Shown piece after piece: positions 9,427 through 18,457 of a DNA stretch of 64,000 nt. The notes below the pieces were generated by a model. That model did not search any database. It saw only the letters and a list, made by a program, of their open reading frames with translations, and was not told the DNA's origin. Position 1 is the stretch's first letter. Every line of letters begins with the position of its first letter. A program made the translations under genes and the position numbers. The DNA is from Paenalcaligenes niemegkensis (GTDB lineage: Bacteria; Pseudomonadota; Gammaproteobacteria; Burkholderiales; Burkholderiaceae_B), in NCBI RefSeq assembly GCF_022230885.1, contig NZ_JAKGCT010000004.1:496001-560000 (forward strand). The letters are read 5' to 3'.

Positions 9427-10680
9427 ATGCCCGACTTATTATTCGCTAACGCCACAATTTTTGATGCGACCGGAACCGCTCCCTACCTGGGAGAGGTGCT
9501 GATTAGAGGGAACCGTATCGCGTCCGTTACGCCGTTGTCTGACCAAGTAAAGCGCGAGAACGGCGATGTAACAGTGATCGATGCCGCCGGTAAGTTTATG
9601 ATGCCGGGGATGACCGAAGCACATACGCATTTTTCCTGGAATGACCAGCCCTCGCTCAATGCCATTGCCATGATGCCTCCAGAAGAACACGCACTATGGT
9701 GTATGCAAGTGGCAAAAAAATACCTGGAAATGGGCTGGACCTCGTGTATGGGTGCGGCTGCAGCGAAACCGCGACTGGACGTAGTGGTACGCAATGCGAT
9801 TGAAAGCGGTGCTTACCCGGGCCCACGCTATTCGGCTGCATCGCAGGAAATTACGGTGCAAGGCGGTCTGGGCGACACGATCCCGCCTCATATGCCCTAC
9901 CCCGAACTCAGCTTTTGCGACATTATTTCCGGCCCCGAAGAAATGCGCAGAAGTGTGCGTCAGTTTATCAAGTATGGCGTAGACACCATCAAGCTGAACC
10001 TGTCAGGCGAATACATTGCAGGCATTAGCGCAAAGCTGACACCGTTTTCCGACGAGGAGATTTCCGTAGCGGTGCAGGAAGTTAAACGTTTCGATAAGCG
10101 TTTGGCAGCCCATGCCCGCTCGGCCGAGTCCATTAAACAGTGCTTGCGGCACGGCATCCATATTATCTACCACGCCAGCTACGCGGACGAAGAAGCCCTG
10201 GACATGCTGGAAAAACATAAAGGAGACTACTTTTTTGCCCCAGGGCTGGCCTGGCTGATTAATACCGCATACCACGCCAGCGAATGGGGCATCACTCCCG
10301 AGGTGGCCGAAGAGATGGGCTATATCGACGAGCTGGAACATGCGGTCGAGACTTTAAAGGCGATGAATAAGCGCGGCATTCCAATCTTGCCGGGTGGCGA
10401 CTATGGATTCTCATGGATTCCCCACGGAACCAACGCCAAAGATTTGCAGTATTTCACTGAAATGATTGGCATCACGCCTATGGATGTCCTGCTTTCCGCA
10501 ACCCGGGAAGGCGGCAAGATCATGCGTATGGGCAACGAACTAGGACAGATTAAAGAAAACTATCTGGCTGATCTGCTATTGATTGACGGCAACCCTTTGG
10601 AAGACATCGCGGTGCTGCAAGATAAAGAAAAAATACTGGCGGTAATGAAAGACGGTGTTTTTTATAAAAAGCTCATATGA
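9427..10680 (+). CDS. metal-dependent amidohydrolase family protein
   Basis: This 417-residue TIM-barrel amidohydrolase resembles the imidazolonepropionase/prolidase-like group. It carries the metal-binding HxH (H66, H68 in EAHTHFSW), later histidines in AAHARS and IIYHASY, and an aspartate in GGDYGF. The C-terminus returns to the beta-sandwich (ADLLLIDGNPLEDIAVL). It is preceded by a GGAGAC ribosome binding site. Its stop overlaps the start of the first permease (10677) by 4 bp, which indicates tight coupling to transport. It probably hydrolyses an amide or cyclic amide that the transporter imports. Confidence 0.86.
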   Translation: MPDLLFANATIFDATGTAPYLGEVLIRGNRIASVTPLSDQVKRENGDVTVIDAAGKFMMPGMTEAHTHFSWNDQPSLNAIAMMPPEEHALWCMQVAKKYLEMGWTSCMGAAAAKPRLDVVVRNAIESGAYPGPRYSAASQEITVQGGLGDTIPPHMPYPELSFCDIISGPEEMRRSVRQFIKYGVDTIKLNLSGEYIAGISAKLTPFSDEEISVAVQEVKRFDKRLAAHARSAESIKQCLRHGIHIIYHASYADEEALDMLEKHKGDYFFAPGLAWLINTAYHASEWGITPEVAEEMGYIDELEHAVETLKAMNKRGIPILPGGDYGFSWIPHGTNAKDLQYFTEMIGITPMDVLLSATREGGKIMRMGNELGQIKENYLADLLLIDGNPLEDIAVLQDKEKILAVMKDGVFYKKLI

Positions 10681-11537
10681 AACTCTATCTACTCATCACC
10701 CTGAACGCACTGACCGTGGCCAGCTTGTATTTCTTGGTGGCCTCTGGTTTTTCGTTAATTTTTGGTCTGCTTCGATTGGTCAATATGGCACACGGAGCTC
10801 TGTTTCTGGTCGGAGGGTATGTGGGTTACGACGTTGCCTCTAGCACTGGATCATGGGTTTTGGGCCTGATTGGAGCAATGATCGCCAGCGGTCTGATTGG
10901 TGTTTTTCTACACCGTTTTTTATTGCAGCCAGTGAAAGACGATGAGCTTAGACAAGCTCTAGTCAGCATAGGCTTTGCCGTGATCCTTAGTGACTTACTA
11001 CTTGCACGCTATGGAGGCGCCACGTTGCAGTTCACGCCACCCGAGATCATCTATGGCAGTACCCCGATGATGATTATCGGCGCCTACCCCACTATCCGTC
11101 TATTCGTGATGGCGACAGCGATTGTAGTGGGAGTCGCCTTGTGGTTTTTAATTTTGCACACCCGATTAGGGAGCCTGATCAGAGCGGGCGTGGATGATCG
11201 CGACATATTAGGCACGGTTGGTGTCAACGTCCCCAAAATCATGAGTCGGGTATTCATACTGGGAGCTGTCCTGGCTGGCCTCGCTGGAGTGGTAGGCGGC
11301 AGTGCCTTGTCTGTTGCACCCGGAGAGGACATGCGCTACCTATTGTCATCGCTCGTTGTGGTGATTGTAGGAGGAATGGGCAGCCTGGCTGGCGCGGCGC
11401 TTGGCGCATTACTCATTGGTTTTGCTGAGCAATTCGGCATGGCTTTCTTTCCTAACTATGCCATGTTGTCTACCTTCATGATCATGGTCATTGTTTTAGC
11501 ATTGCGCCCACAAGGTATATTTGGCAGAAAAATATGA
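10677..11537 (+). CDS. branched-chain amino acid-type (HAAT) ABC permease, LivH-like
   Basis: This 286-residue inner-membrane permease has about eight hydrophobic segments. The LivH motif GLLRLVNMAHGAL is near residue 35, and the late cytoplasmic loop VVVIVGGMGSLAGAALGAL couples to the ATPases. It starts by an ATGA overlap with the amidohydrolase and ends by ATGA overlap with the LivM-like gene. The family imports branched-chain amino acids, amides, urea and aromatic acids; the neighbours suggest an amide or carboxylic acid. Confidence 0.9.
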   Translation: MKLYLLITLNALTVASLYFLVASGFSLIFGLLRLVNMAHGALFLVGGYVGYDVASSTGSWVLGLIGAMIASGLIGVFLHRFLLQPVKDDELRQALVSIGFAVILSDLLLARYGGATLQFTPPEIIYGSTPMMIIGAYPTIRLFVMATAIVVGVALWFLILHTRLGSLIRAGVDDRDILGTVGVNVPKIMSRVFILGAVLAGLAGVVGGSALSVAPGEDMRYLLSSLVVVIVGGMGSLAGAALGALLIGFAEQFGMAFFPNYAMLSTFMIMVIVLALRPQGIFGRKI

Positions 11538-12496
11538 GTCTGACTAAAAAAACGGCTCTGGCCGCATTCGGCTTGATCTTGATCACCTTACCTCTATGGG
11601 CTAATACCTTCTGGTTGTCCTCGGTGGCAACGCGGGCGCTCATTCTTGGACTTATGGCCCTTAGCCTGAACTTCCTGTTCATCACTACAGGACTAGTTTC
11701 GCTTGCTCAAGCGGCAGTCGCTACATCCGCCGCTTATACCGTGGGGCTATTGTCTGCCAACAGCTCTTATATTGGTATCGAATTACACCCCCTCATCGCC
11801 ATTATCTTAGCCTTAGGTGTCGGGACGCTTGGTGGCTTTATTGTCGGTCTGATCTCGCTACGCAGTAGTGGAATCTATCTCCTGATGATCACGCTGGCTA
11901 CGTCCATGTGCTTGTTTTATTTCGTATCCCAAAACATCACGGTATTTAACGGCTTTGATGGTGTTAATGGCTTAAGAGCACCCTCTCTCGGAACGTGGGA
12001 CTTTAGGCAGCGGGAACTCTTTTATTTTCTGTGCCTGCTGAGCAGCCTCGTGCTTTTGCTCCTGTGCCGGGCCGTTGAACGTTCAGTTCTGGGCTCAGTG
12101 CTTCATGGATTCAGGAATGCTCCTCTGCGTATGGCCGCACTTGGCTTTAACACTACGACCATTCGTCTGATCGCGTTCTCTATAGCCGGCTGGATTGCTG
12201 CGACGGGAGGCATCCTGAACGCCTGGCACACCGGACAAGTATCGCCTGGATCAACCGATGTCATGGCAGCCGTTAACTTACTGATTGTCGCGGTACTTGG
12301 CGGTGTATGGCACCCCGCAGGTGCTTTTATCGGGGCCTTGTTTTTTGTTCTGCTTGAAAACTTCGCCACAGGTCTCATTGGGCGAGAACGATTCAATCTG
12401 GTCATTGGCATCTCTTTCGTCTTGGCAGTCATTTACGCTCCCCGAGGTTTGTTGGGTGTGTATGAAAAAGTGGTAAACCGCTTGAAAACAACTTAA
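11534..12496 (+). CDS. HAAT-family ABC permease, LivM-like
   Basis: This 320-residue second permease has multiple membrane spans and family blocks LMALSLNFLFITTGLVSLAQ (about 38-57) and NLLIVAVLGGVWHPAGAFIGA. The latter is the ATPase-contact loop. It overlaps the LivH-like gene by 4 bp and is followed 17 bp later by the binding-protein gene. Intact. Confidence 0.9.
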   Translation: MSLTKKTALAAFGLILITLPLWANTFWLSSVATRALILGLMALSLNFLFITTGLVSLAQAAVATSAAYTVGLLSANSSYIGIELHPLIAIILALGVGTLGGFIVGLISLRSSGIYLLMITLATSMCLFYFVSQNITVFNGFDGVNGLRAPSLGTWDFRQRELFYFLCLLSSLVLLLLCRAVERSVLGSVLHGFRNAPLRMAALGFNTTTIRLIAFSIAGWIAATGGILNAWHTGQVSPGSTDVMAAVNLLIVAVLGGVWHPAGAFIGALFFVLLENFATGLIGRERFNLVIGISFVLAVIYAPRGLLGVYEKVVNRLKTT

Positions 12497-12513
12497 TTAC
12501 AACGGAGACATTC

Positions 12514-13769
12514 ATGTATAAAAATAAATTTATTCTTCACAGTGCCGCTATTGCCTTAGGTACCTTACTTGGGGCATCTGCCTCTTACGCCAGTAATGGC
12601 CCCATCCGAATAGGTGTTTTGGCTACCTTAGAAGGCCCCTTTGCGCAGCCGGGCCAAGACGCGATGCGAGGCGCTGAACTTGCCTTAAAGGTACACGGAG
12701 GAAAAGTCGCCGGGCGGGAGATCGAGCTCGTCAAAGAGTCCAGTAACGCCAAGCCCGATGTAGCTGTAGCCAAAACCCGTAAACTGGTCGAGCTGGATAA
12801 GGTAGATATAGTTGTAGGACCGCTTTCAGGCAGTGAAGGGCTGGCCGTTAAAGAATATGCCCGTACCGTCCCCGGCACTACGTTTGTAAATGGCACCTCC
12901 GCGGCATCCGATACCACACTACGTGATCCGGCACCGAACTTCTTCCGCTTCACGATGGATGGCACCCAGTGGCAAGCAGGACTCGGGTCATATGCCTATG
13001 ATGAAAAAGGCTATAAAAAAGTAGCTGTAGTTTCCGAGGACTATTCCTTCCCTTACGCACAGGTCATGGGCTTTCAGTCGGAGTTCTGTTCCCGAGGTGG
13101 AGAAGTCGTACAAAGAGCTGGGTTCCAATCGGAACCAAAGATTACAGCTCAGTTATTGCACGACTGCCCTCTGACGTTGATGCTATTTACGTACTACTGG
13201 GCGGAGCCGATGCGGTCAATTTCCTGACACAGTATTATCAAACGGGCGGCGAAGCAGCCATGATCGGAGGCACCGTTACGATCGACCAGAACGTATTAAG
13301 TACCAAGGGGGCGTTTAGCAAAAACATAGTCGGCATGATTGCTGCAGGGCCAACCGCTGATACCAATCCATCGGAAGAATGGCAAACCTTTGTCGAACAA
13401 TACAAAACCACATTTCCAGATGCTTTTAACATGCCATCATCCTTTGCTCACGGCTACTACCTGAACACCATGGCGGTACTCCAAGCTTTAGATACTGTAG
13501 AAGGGAAGCTTGATGACGATCAGCAAGCCCTTCAGCAAACTCTGGCCTCTCTACAGCTGAACTCACCAACAGGCGTCGTCACACTGGATGAGAATCGACA
13601 AGCGATTGCCACTAACTACGTCACTGAAGTTGTCATCGATGACGATGGCCAGCTGCAGAACAAACTAGTCAAGACGGTTGAGAATGTAAACCAGACCCTG
13701 GGTATGGAACGCGAAGCGTTTTTAGCACTGGGTGCGCCAACCCGTAATAACCCAGTCTGCCAGCCATGA
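12514..13769 (+). pseudogene. HAAT periplasmic substrate-binding protein, frameshifted
   Basis: The product has a signal peptide (about 1-26, ASASYA/S). A type I periplasmic-binding fold starts IRIGVLATLEGPFAQPGQDAM, typical of LivJ/K and amide-binding proteins. The reading frame is lost near 13160-13168: after QLLHD the expected continuation LPSDVDAIYVLLGG is found only in another frame, and it runs to 13769. One base is missing, most simply a C from a CC. Both halves are otherwise well conserved and of normal combined length (about 418 residues). The final ATGA overlaps the next ATPase. Without the shift it would deliver substrate to the LivH/LivM-like permeases. Confidence 0.85.
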
Positions 13770-14526
13770 CATCACATACAAGCACCGCGGCGATCTTATC
13801 GGTAGAGAAAGTCAGTGTGTCGTACGGCAGCCTGAGGGCTGTCGATACGGTATCACTGGAAATTTACCCTGGAGAGCGCCACGCTTTGCTGGGGACTAAC
13901 GGGGCGGGAAAATCCACCTTGTTCAATGCGATTTCTGGTTCGGTCCCCGTCAGCGCCGGGCACATCACTTATGCCCAGCAGGACATTACCCACCTTCGTA
14001 TGCATCAACGAGCCAGACTAGGCATAGGCCGCACTTTTCAGACATCTCTGCTTTTTGCCGATCGAAGCGTATTGAACAACGTACAAGTCGCCTCGATGGG
14101 ACAACACGGCCCCCGTTTCTCCTTACGTTCGTGGAAACATTACCCGCAAGTAAGTCAACGCACCTTAGCGACTCTTCAGCAGTTCGGCTTAGACAAGCAT
14201 CTTAACGATATAGCAGGTTCACTATCGTATGGAAAGCAGCGCGAACTTGAAATTGCCATGGCGATGATCAGTCAACCAGCTCTATTACTGTTAGATGAAC
14301 CCGCTGCAGGGATGTCTCCAGAAGGAAGAACGGCGCTACTGCATCATTTGCGCAATCTCCCCCTGAGGTCACGCTGCTATTTGTTGAGCACGATATGGAT
14401 ATCGCGCTGGGGCTATCCGACCGCATTACGGTGATGTGTGATGGCCGGGTTGTAGCCTCGGGCACTCCCGAAAACATTGAGAACAATCCACTTGTCAGGG
14501 AAATTTATCTTGGTACAAACATCTAA
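13766..14526 (+). pseudogene. HAAT ABC transporter ATPase, LivG-like, frameshifted
   Basis: An ABC ATPase with Walker A GTNGAGKST (43-51), a signature-region LSYGKQRELEIAMAM and Walker B ALLLLDEPAAG. The frame breaks at the C-run 14359-14363. With one more C the sequence would continue LPPEVTLLFVEHDMDIALGL to the stop at 14524-14526. That segment includes the switch histidine of the H-loop. The C-terminal section is intact in the other frame, so only one base separates this from a normal LivG of about 253 residues. It starts within the binding-protein stop (ATGA) and overlaps the LivF-like start. Confidence 0.85.
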
Positions 14527-15225
14527 TCTTTTAAAAATAGATGGTTTATCTGTAAATCGAGGTGCCTTGCAAGTAATACACGGCATCAATTTGCAGATAG
14601 GCCCTGAACCTGTGGTGATGTTAGGAAGAAACGGAGCCGGTAAGTCGACGCTGTGTGCTGCCCTGCTTGGATTGCTGCCTGCTCAAAAGGGGGCTTTTTC
14701 CTTAAATGGCATAGCACTAACTCATAAAAAGGTTCACGAAATTGCCCAAAGCGGACTCGCCCTCGTGCCACAAGGGCGTCGAGTCTTTCCCTCATTAACG
14801 GTTCACGAGCACCTCCAGCTATTTAAGGGGAAGGCATCGGACCTCTGGACCACCGATCGCATCTACGCCACATTTCCACGACTGGCGCAACGTCGTCATA
14901 ACTACGGAAACCAATTATCAGGGGTGAACAGCAAATGCTGGCGATCGGCCGTGCCCTGATGACTAACCCAAAATTACTAATACTTGATGAACCCTCGGAG
15001 GGGCTTGCTCCAAAAATAGTTCAGGATCTTATCTCGGTGCTATGCGACCTTCCTGCTCATGGCATTCAGGTTTTTTTAATCGAGCAGAACTGGCAGGCTG
15101 GGATTCAAGTTGCTGAGCGCGTGCTCATCATGGAAAACGGGCAAATTGCTCTGGAAACCGATGCCAACACTTTGCGCCAAAGTTTGGACTTGCAAAAACA
15201 ATATTTGGGCATCAAGGCATCGTAA
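14510..15225 (+). pseudogene. HAAT ABC transporter ATPase, LivF-like, frameshifted
   Basis: The second ATPase has Walker A GRNGAGKST and LVPQGRRVFPSLTVHEHL, a LivF hallmark. The frame is lost at the G-run 14921-14924. One more G would give LSGGEQQMLAIGRALM, which is the ABC signature, followed by LLILDEPSEGLAP and a normal end. The likely start is TTG 14510, which follows AGGG at 14497-14500; an ATG at 14477 in the same frame is an alternative. It is the last gene of the operon. Confidence 0.84.
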
Positions 15226-15512
15226 GGGGTATGTCTTCGACGGCGCCGGCATCTTTTACTGCGGTGGCGGCGCAAGCGGCAAGGTCCGCGCCGTGCGACG
15301 TCCGAAACAGTAATAAGTGGCTAACCGCATGGAGCTGGCCGTGCTTAGGCTCCGGTGCAAACGCCCCCAACGCGACCCAATGCCGCACGAAACGCCATGA
15401 ATCAGGGAGTGGCCATCTTGTCTCTGCTGGAGCCGGTAAATACCAACCGCAGGCCTGGTTGGGCCACTCCCTGTTAGAGCGCTTTCTGCAGTGACTGTCA
15501 GCGAGACCTCAT
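15226..15512. repeat. intergenic stretch with a 12-bp inverted repeat
   Basis: Between the HAAT operon and the RES toxin. A perfect 12-bp inverted repeat (CAGGGAGTGGCC 15403-15414, GGCCACTCCCTG 15462-15473) encloses a smaller one, CCAACC/GGTTGG. The remainder is GC-rich and I see no convincing gene. The hairpin could end the operon, but it lacks a T-run. Confidence 0.6.
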
Positions 15513-15965
15513 TTAACGAAACAACCTCTCATCCCACTGCACTACCATGGGTTCGGAAACCTTAATTCGTGAGGCATCTTGATGGGCAGGATTAATCAGT
15601 ACGTTGAATTCCATGCGGGCCACGACTGAAGGCACGAGTAACAAGGCCGTCTGCTTCTGCTGAATCCAGTTATCGCCGATCTGCTGGGCAACGCTGCTCT
15701 CGGCTAGGTCCCACCCCACCGGCAGATCGTCAGGCGAGTAGCGTGTATAGGCCACGTCCTCCGGGACATCCGCGATCACACATCGATGGGATGGCGGTAT
15801 CCTAGCAATATTTGTATGGACCAGCACTTCCAGCATGGCACCGGCGTATGACAAGGCGGCGTAGATAATAGGTTTTCCGGCAGAGTTCCAGCGCCCACCC
15901 ATAAGCGCCGCCCCCGTACCATCCCAGATAGAATGCCTGCTGCTGGCGATTCGGTATAAGCGCAC
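15513..15965 (-). CDS. RES-domain toxin
   Basis: This 150-residue protein matches the RES family of type II toxins, which deplete NAD+. Recognisable elements are RLYRIAS near the start, GGRWNSAGKPIIYAALSYA with the conserved Arg and Tyr, and AMLEVLVH with the conserved Glu. The start is GTG (15963-15965). It lies 13 bp after the Xre-type antitoxin, the usual antitoxin-then-toxin order for this class. NAD+ degradation is a family property. Confidence 0.88.
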   Translation of the reverse strand: MRLYRIASSRHSIWDGTGAALMGGRWNSAGKPIIYAALSYAGAMLEVLVHTNIARIPPSHRCVIADVPEDVAYTRYSPDDLPVGWDLAESSVAQQIGDNWIQQKQTALLLVPSVVARMEFNVLINPAHQDASRIKVSEPMVVQWDERLFR

Positions 15966-15978
15966 GCAATGCCACCCG

Positions 15979-16407
15979 TTAAGCGGGCAGACCGTAAAAA
16001 ATCGACCAGAGCAGCCTTTCTACCCGCTGTGCGCCAATTTCACTGAAGGCTACCTCTAAGGGGGATTTTCCCTCGAGCATGGGGTGCTTAGCATGTAAAA
16101 AAGCACGAGCATCCTCTTCGGATTCAAGCACATGCATAGCCGTCGCATAGACGCGCGCCAAACGCTCGGTACGTTCGGACTCTTCCGCGCTGAGGTAGAC
16201 TCTGCGCCGTTTAAAGGTGCCTTCCGGCACAACTTTGTACAGAATAGAATTAACCTGCTCGCCATGTAGAGACACCCGTACCGCAATAGCGCGCAACGCT
16301 TTTTTGGGCACGCCTTTTGAAATTAGCCTATCTAATTCAGCGAAGGTTGTGGGATTGGGCGCAAGGCTCATGACTGCGCCAATGTCTTCAGGTCGTAAAG
16401 CGAGCAT
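15979..16407 (-). CDS. Xre/MbcA/ParS-type antitoxin of the RES toxin
   Basis: About 142 residues. An N-terminal DNA-binding region is followed by a C-terminal toxin-binding domain of the MbcA/ParS/Xre type (ESERTERLARVYATAMHVLESEEDARAFLHAKHP would be the conserved block; key residues are the ERxxRL and the late LLWSIFYG). ATG 16407 is preferred: GGAG sits 7 nt upstream, and the alternative TTG at 16428 lies inside the operator. Antitoxins of this type repress their own promoter, which fits the palindromes at 16422-16458. Confidence 0.85.
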   Translation of the reverse strand: MLALRPEDIGAVMSLAPNPTTFAELDRLISKGVPKKALRAIAVRVSLHGEQVNSILYKVVPEGTFKRRRVYLSAEESERTERLARVYATAMHVLESEEDARAFLHAKHPMLEGKSPLEVAFSEIGAQRVERLLWSIFYGLPA

Positions 16408-16421
16408 GGCGTTCTCCACAG

Positions 16422-16458
16422 GTATCAATTGATGTGTATATTATAGATCAATTGATAC
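16422..16458. promoter_or_regulatory. paired operator of the RES/Xre module
   Basis: ATCAATTGAT occurs twice (16424-16433 and 16447-16456), each a perfect palindrome 23 bp apart. Together with flanking GT and AC they form a larger perfect inverted repeat. The pair lies just upstream of the antitoxin ATG, so autorepression is the natural reading. Confidence 0.7.
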
Positions 16459-16490
16459 TTGTCAGCAAACTCTACTATCGGATATAGCCT

Positions 16491-16643
16491 TTGTCTAACT
16501 ATATCGACAGCGAAGAAAGATTCGCTGAGTATTTATCTGCGGCACTAGAAGAAGATGATCCTGCGCTGCTTTTGATTGCCCTTCGCGTGAGCTACCGCTT
16601 GCTCAGCCCACAACAAAGCCCCGCAGTGCAGGGCAAAGACTAA
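16491..16643 (+). pseudogene. antidote-protein fragment fused to antisense antitoxin DNA
   Basis: A 50-codon frame from TTG. Its first half (SEERFAEYLSAALEEDDP) resembles the N-terminal segment of the HI1420-like addiction-module antidote found intact at 23263-23565. From about 16571 the DNA instead matches the opposite strand of the HTH antitoxin repeat (compare 20697-20740). The ORF is therefore a chimera made by recombination, lacks the HTH and should not be functional. Confidence 0.5.
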
Positions 16644-16660
16644 TCAAAACATCCTGCGAT

Positions 16661-16681
16661 TGATACTACATTGCAGTATCA
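16661..16681. promoter_or_regulatory. inverted repeat upstream of hicA
   Basis: TGATACT (16661-16667) and AGTATCA (16675-16681) form a perfect 7-bp inverted repeat ending 8 bp before the hicA ATG. It is placed like an operator for HicB autorepression. Confidence 0.5.
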
Positions 16682-16689
16682 TTTATCGC

Positions 16690-16944
16690 ATGAAAGCCAA
16701 ACACCGAAGAACGCTAGAGCTAATCTTTTCCAGGCTGGCCCCAGCCGGGGTTAAGTGGAGTGACGCAGCAGCGCTCTTTGTCGAGCTTGGTGCTGAAATC
16801 ACCGAGCGAGAAGGCTCCCGCGTTGCCATATTCCTCTTTGGGCAAGTGAAGGTGATGCACCGCCCTCACCCCTCGTCAGACATAGACAAGGGTGCAGTAG
16901 CCTCTATTCGAAGGTGGCTTGAAGAAAACGGAGTAAAACCATGA
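16690..16944 (+). CDS. hicA: HicA family mRNA-interferase toxin
   Basis: This 84-residue HicA-like dsRBD-fold toxin carries VKWSDAAALFVELGAEI. It also has the glycine-serine block REGSRVAIFLFG, where HicA normally has a catalytic His in GSHh; here that spot reads GSRVAIF, so the histidine is not obvious. HRPHPSSDIDKGAVASIRRWLEENG is the usual C-terminus. It overlaps hicB by 4 bp (ATGA). HicA toxins cleave mRNA. The start ATG 16690 fits the family; an upstream TTG would read through the operator. Confidence 0.85.
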   Translation: MKAKHRRTLELIFSRLAPAGVKWSDAAALFVELGAEITEREGSRVAIFLFGQVKVMHRPHPSSDIDKGAVASIRRWLEENGVKP

Positions 16945-17276
16945 AGAACGTTATGAAAATAGGCAATCAGCAGGCTGTTATTACCTTTGACCCCGATATT
17001 GAAATGTTTCGGGGTGAATTTGTCGGGCTTAATGGCGGCGCAGACTTCTACGCTGATGATGTTGCTGGGCTGCATCGCGAGGGTGAGCTTTCGCTTAACC
17101 TCTTTATGGATGAATGCGCCAGACGCGGGATTGATCCTCGCAAGAGCTTTTCAGGAAAGTTCGTGCTACGAATCGCCCCCGAGGTTCACGAGGCCGCCGC
17201 CACCGCAGCAGCAGCCAGCGGAGAAAGCCTGAACCAATGGGTTGCTGGCGCCATCAAAGAAGCTGCTCACGCTTAA
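16941..17276 (+). CDS. hicB: HicB family antitoxin
   Basis: This 111-residue protein has an N-terminal partially degraded RNase H-like domain (VITFDPDIEMFRGEFVGLNGGADFYADD). A C-terminal ribbon-helix-helix segment follows (KFVLRIAPEVHEAAATAAAA, then ESLNQWVAGAIKEA). This is the RHH-type HicB that neutralises HicA and represses the operon. Translationally coupled to hicA. Complete. Confidence 0.9.
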   Translation: MKNVMKIGNQQAVITFDPDIEMFRGEFVGLNGGADFYADDVAGLHREGELSLNLFMDECARRGIDPRKSFSGKFVLRIAPEVHEAAATAAAASGESLNQWVAGAIKEAAHA

Positions 17277-17340
17277 AGCAGCTACCCTCACGCGACTGAA
17301 CGCCCACAAGAAACCGCCATATTACTGTTTCGGCGTCAAC

Positions 17341-17544
17341 TTAGCTTTCAAGTGCAGCCCGCGTCTCTGCTGACAATTTTTCGATAACGCTCAAATACGC
17401 CGCTGCGGTTGCGTCAGGTTGACGCCGCCCTTGTTCCCAGCCCTTGAGCGTTGCCAGAGGAATACGGTAGGCTGACGAAAAATTTGCTGCGACAGGATAA
17501 TTTTCTGGCACAACAGCAACCATCCAAGCCTCCCTTTCAGACAA
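17341..17544 (-). pseudogene. truncated HTH antitoxin (repeat copy A)
   Basis: The last 45 residues (YRIPLATLKGWEQGRRQPD through ETRAALES) are almost identical to the C-termini of the antitoxin genes at 20488 and 24158. The first 20 residues are unrelated, so the first HTH helices are missing. The nucleotide repeat spans 17323-17494. It is a recombination remnant with no toxin partner beside it. Confidence 0.7.
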
Positions 17545-17551
17545 TAAATAA

Positions 17552-17884
17552 TTAGCCCACCGAAAGCGTCACAGGCTTACCAATGCGGCTTAGCATGCCT
17601 ACCAGGGCATCAATCGTGAACTTGCTCGTTTTTTTATTCACAACGTCTGAAACTCGGGGGCGCGACACCATCAGAATCTCGGCTGCCTCGACCTGCTTCA
17701 GGTGACTCTCTTTTATCCACGAAGCCAGCTCAGCCATCAATTGCTCTTTGAGCAACTGTGTGTCATTTATTTGTTGCTCGGATTCGGCTTGTAGCCGTTT
17801 TGCCTCGTCAGCCGGAAAACCCAGTTCGAGAAATATATTGCTTCCTGCCTTTGTTGTGTGGCGAATTTCAGTGTCAATGCTCAT
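17552..17884 (-). CDS. HTH antitoxin (HigA2/XRE type) of the 17881-18216 toxin
   Basis: This 110-residue protein has a helix-turn-helix in its second half: LKQVEAAEILMVSRPRVSDV, then KFTIDALVGMLSRIGKPV. This is the HTH_37-type antitoxin that pairs with phage-Gp49-like toxins. It overlaps the toxin by 4 bp and is downstream of it, the usual toxin-first order for HigBA-like modules. It probably represses its own operon. Confidence 0.85.
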   Translation of the reverse strand: MSIDTEIRHTTKAGSNIFLELGFPADEAKRLQAESEQQINDTQLLKEQLMAELASWIKESHLKQVEAAEILMVSRPRVSDVVNKKTSKFTIDALVGMLSRIGKPVTLSVG

Positions 17885-18216
17885 TTCATGCTCCTGGTAT
17901 TCACGATGGCGGCATAACGCGTCTTCATAATTTCTTTGTCCTGCTTACTTGTCGTTTGGGTTTTCTTCTGAAAACAGTGCAACACATAGATGGCTTCATC
18001 AAACTTAGCAACATACATAACCCGATAAACACCACTACGGTCGCGAAGTCGAATTTCCCGTACGCCTTTTCCCACATCATCAAATGGTTTCCAGTCGTCC
18101 GGATCAAGTCCGGCCTGGACCTTTCCGAGTTGAAAGCCTGCTTGCCTACGAGGGTTCTCAGGAAATGCCAGAAGGTCTTCGTAAGACGAGCCTGACCATC
18201 GAATGTCTTTTTCCAT
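17881..18216 (-). CDS. RelE/HigB superfamily toxin (Gp49-like)
   Basis: This 111-residue toxin has the family blocks DLLAFPENPRRQAGFQLGKV, GVREIRLRDRSGVYRVMYVA and AIYVLHCFQKKTQTTSKQD. These are the strands and the basic C-terminal region of Gp49-like ribosome-dependent mRNA endonucleases. First gene of a two-gene operon with the HTH antitoxin. Intact. Confidence 0.88.
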   Translation of the reverse strand: MEKDIRWSGSSYEDLLAFPENPRRQAGFQLGKVQAGLDPDDWKPFDDVGKGVREIRLRDRSGVYRVMYVAKFDEAIYVLHCFQKKTQTTSKQDKEIMKTRYAAIVNTRSMK

Positions 18217-18373
18217 AGCATTTGGATGTATAAATTATTATACACCTTCGCGATAAAACGAAAGGTGCCCTTTATTAATTAGCCTGACTGACCTGGCTAT
18301 ACCCAATTTTCATGGGATAGACATCCATCAAATCAGCTGCACCACACCGCTACATTTGCCCAATCGGCTCGCT

Positions 18374-18457
18374 TTACGACGTTAATGCGGCAATGCCAGC
18401 GCTGATTGCCGCATCTTCTGCCCCAGTGAGAATAATTAGTTTAGGTTTGTTCGACAT
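18374..18457 (-). pseudogene. BrnA antitoxin N-terminal remnant
   Basis: A 27-codon ORF, reading KPKLIILTGAEDAAISAGIAA, matches only the N-terminal segment of BrnA antitoxins and then stops. The ribbon-helix-helix part is absent. It overlaps the end of the BrnT remnant as in an intact brnTA operon. Confidence 0.6.

Noticed and set aside
15231..15494. An 87-codon frame after the LivF-like gene
   Set aside because: It spans the inverted repeat 15403-15473 and shows no domain; likely chance in GC-rich DNA.
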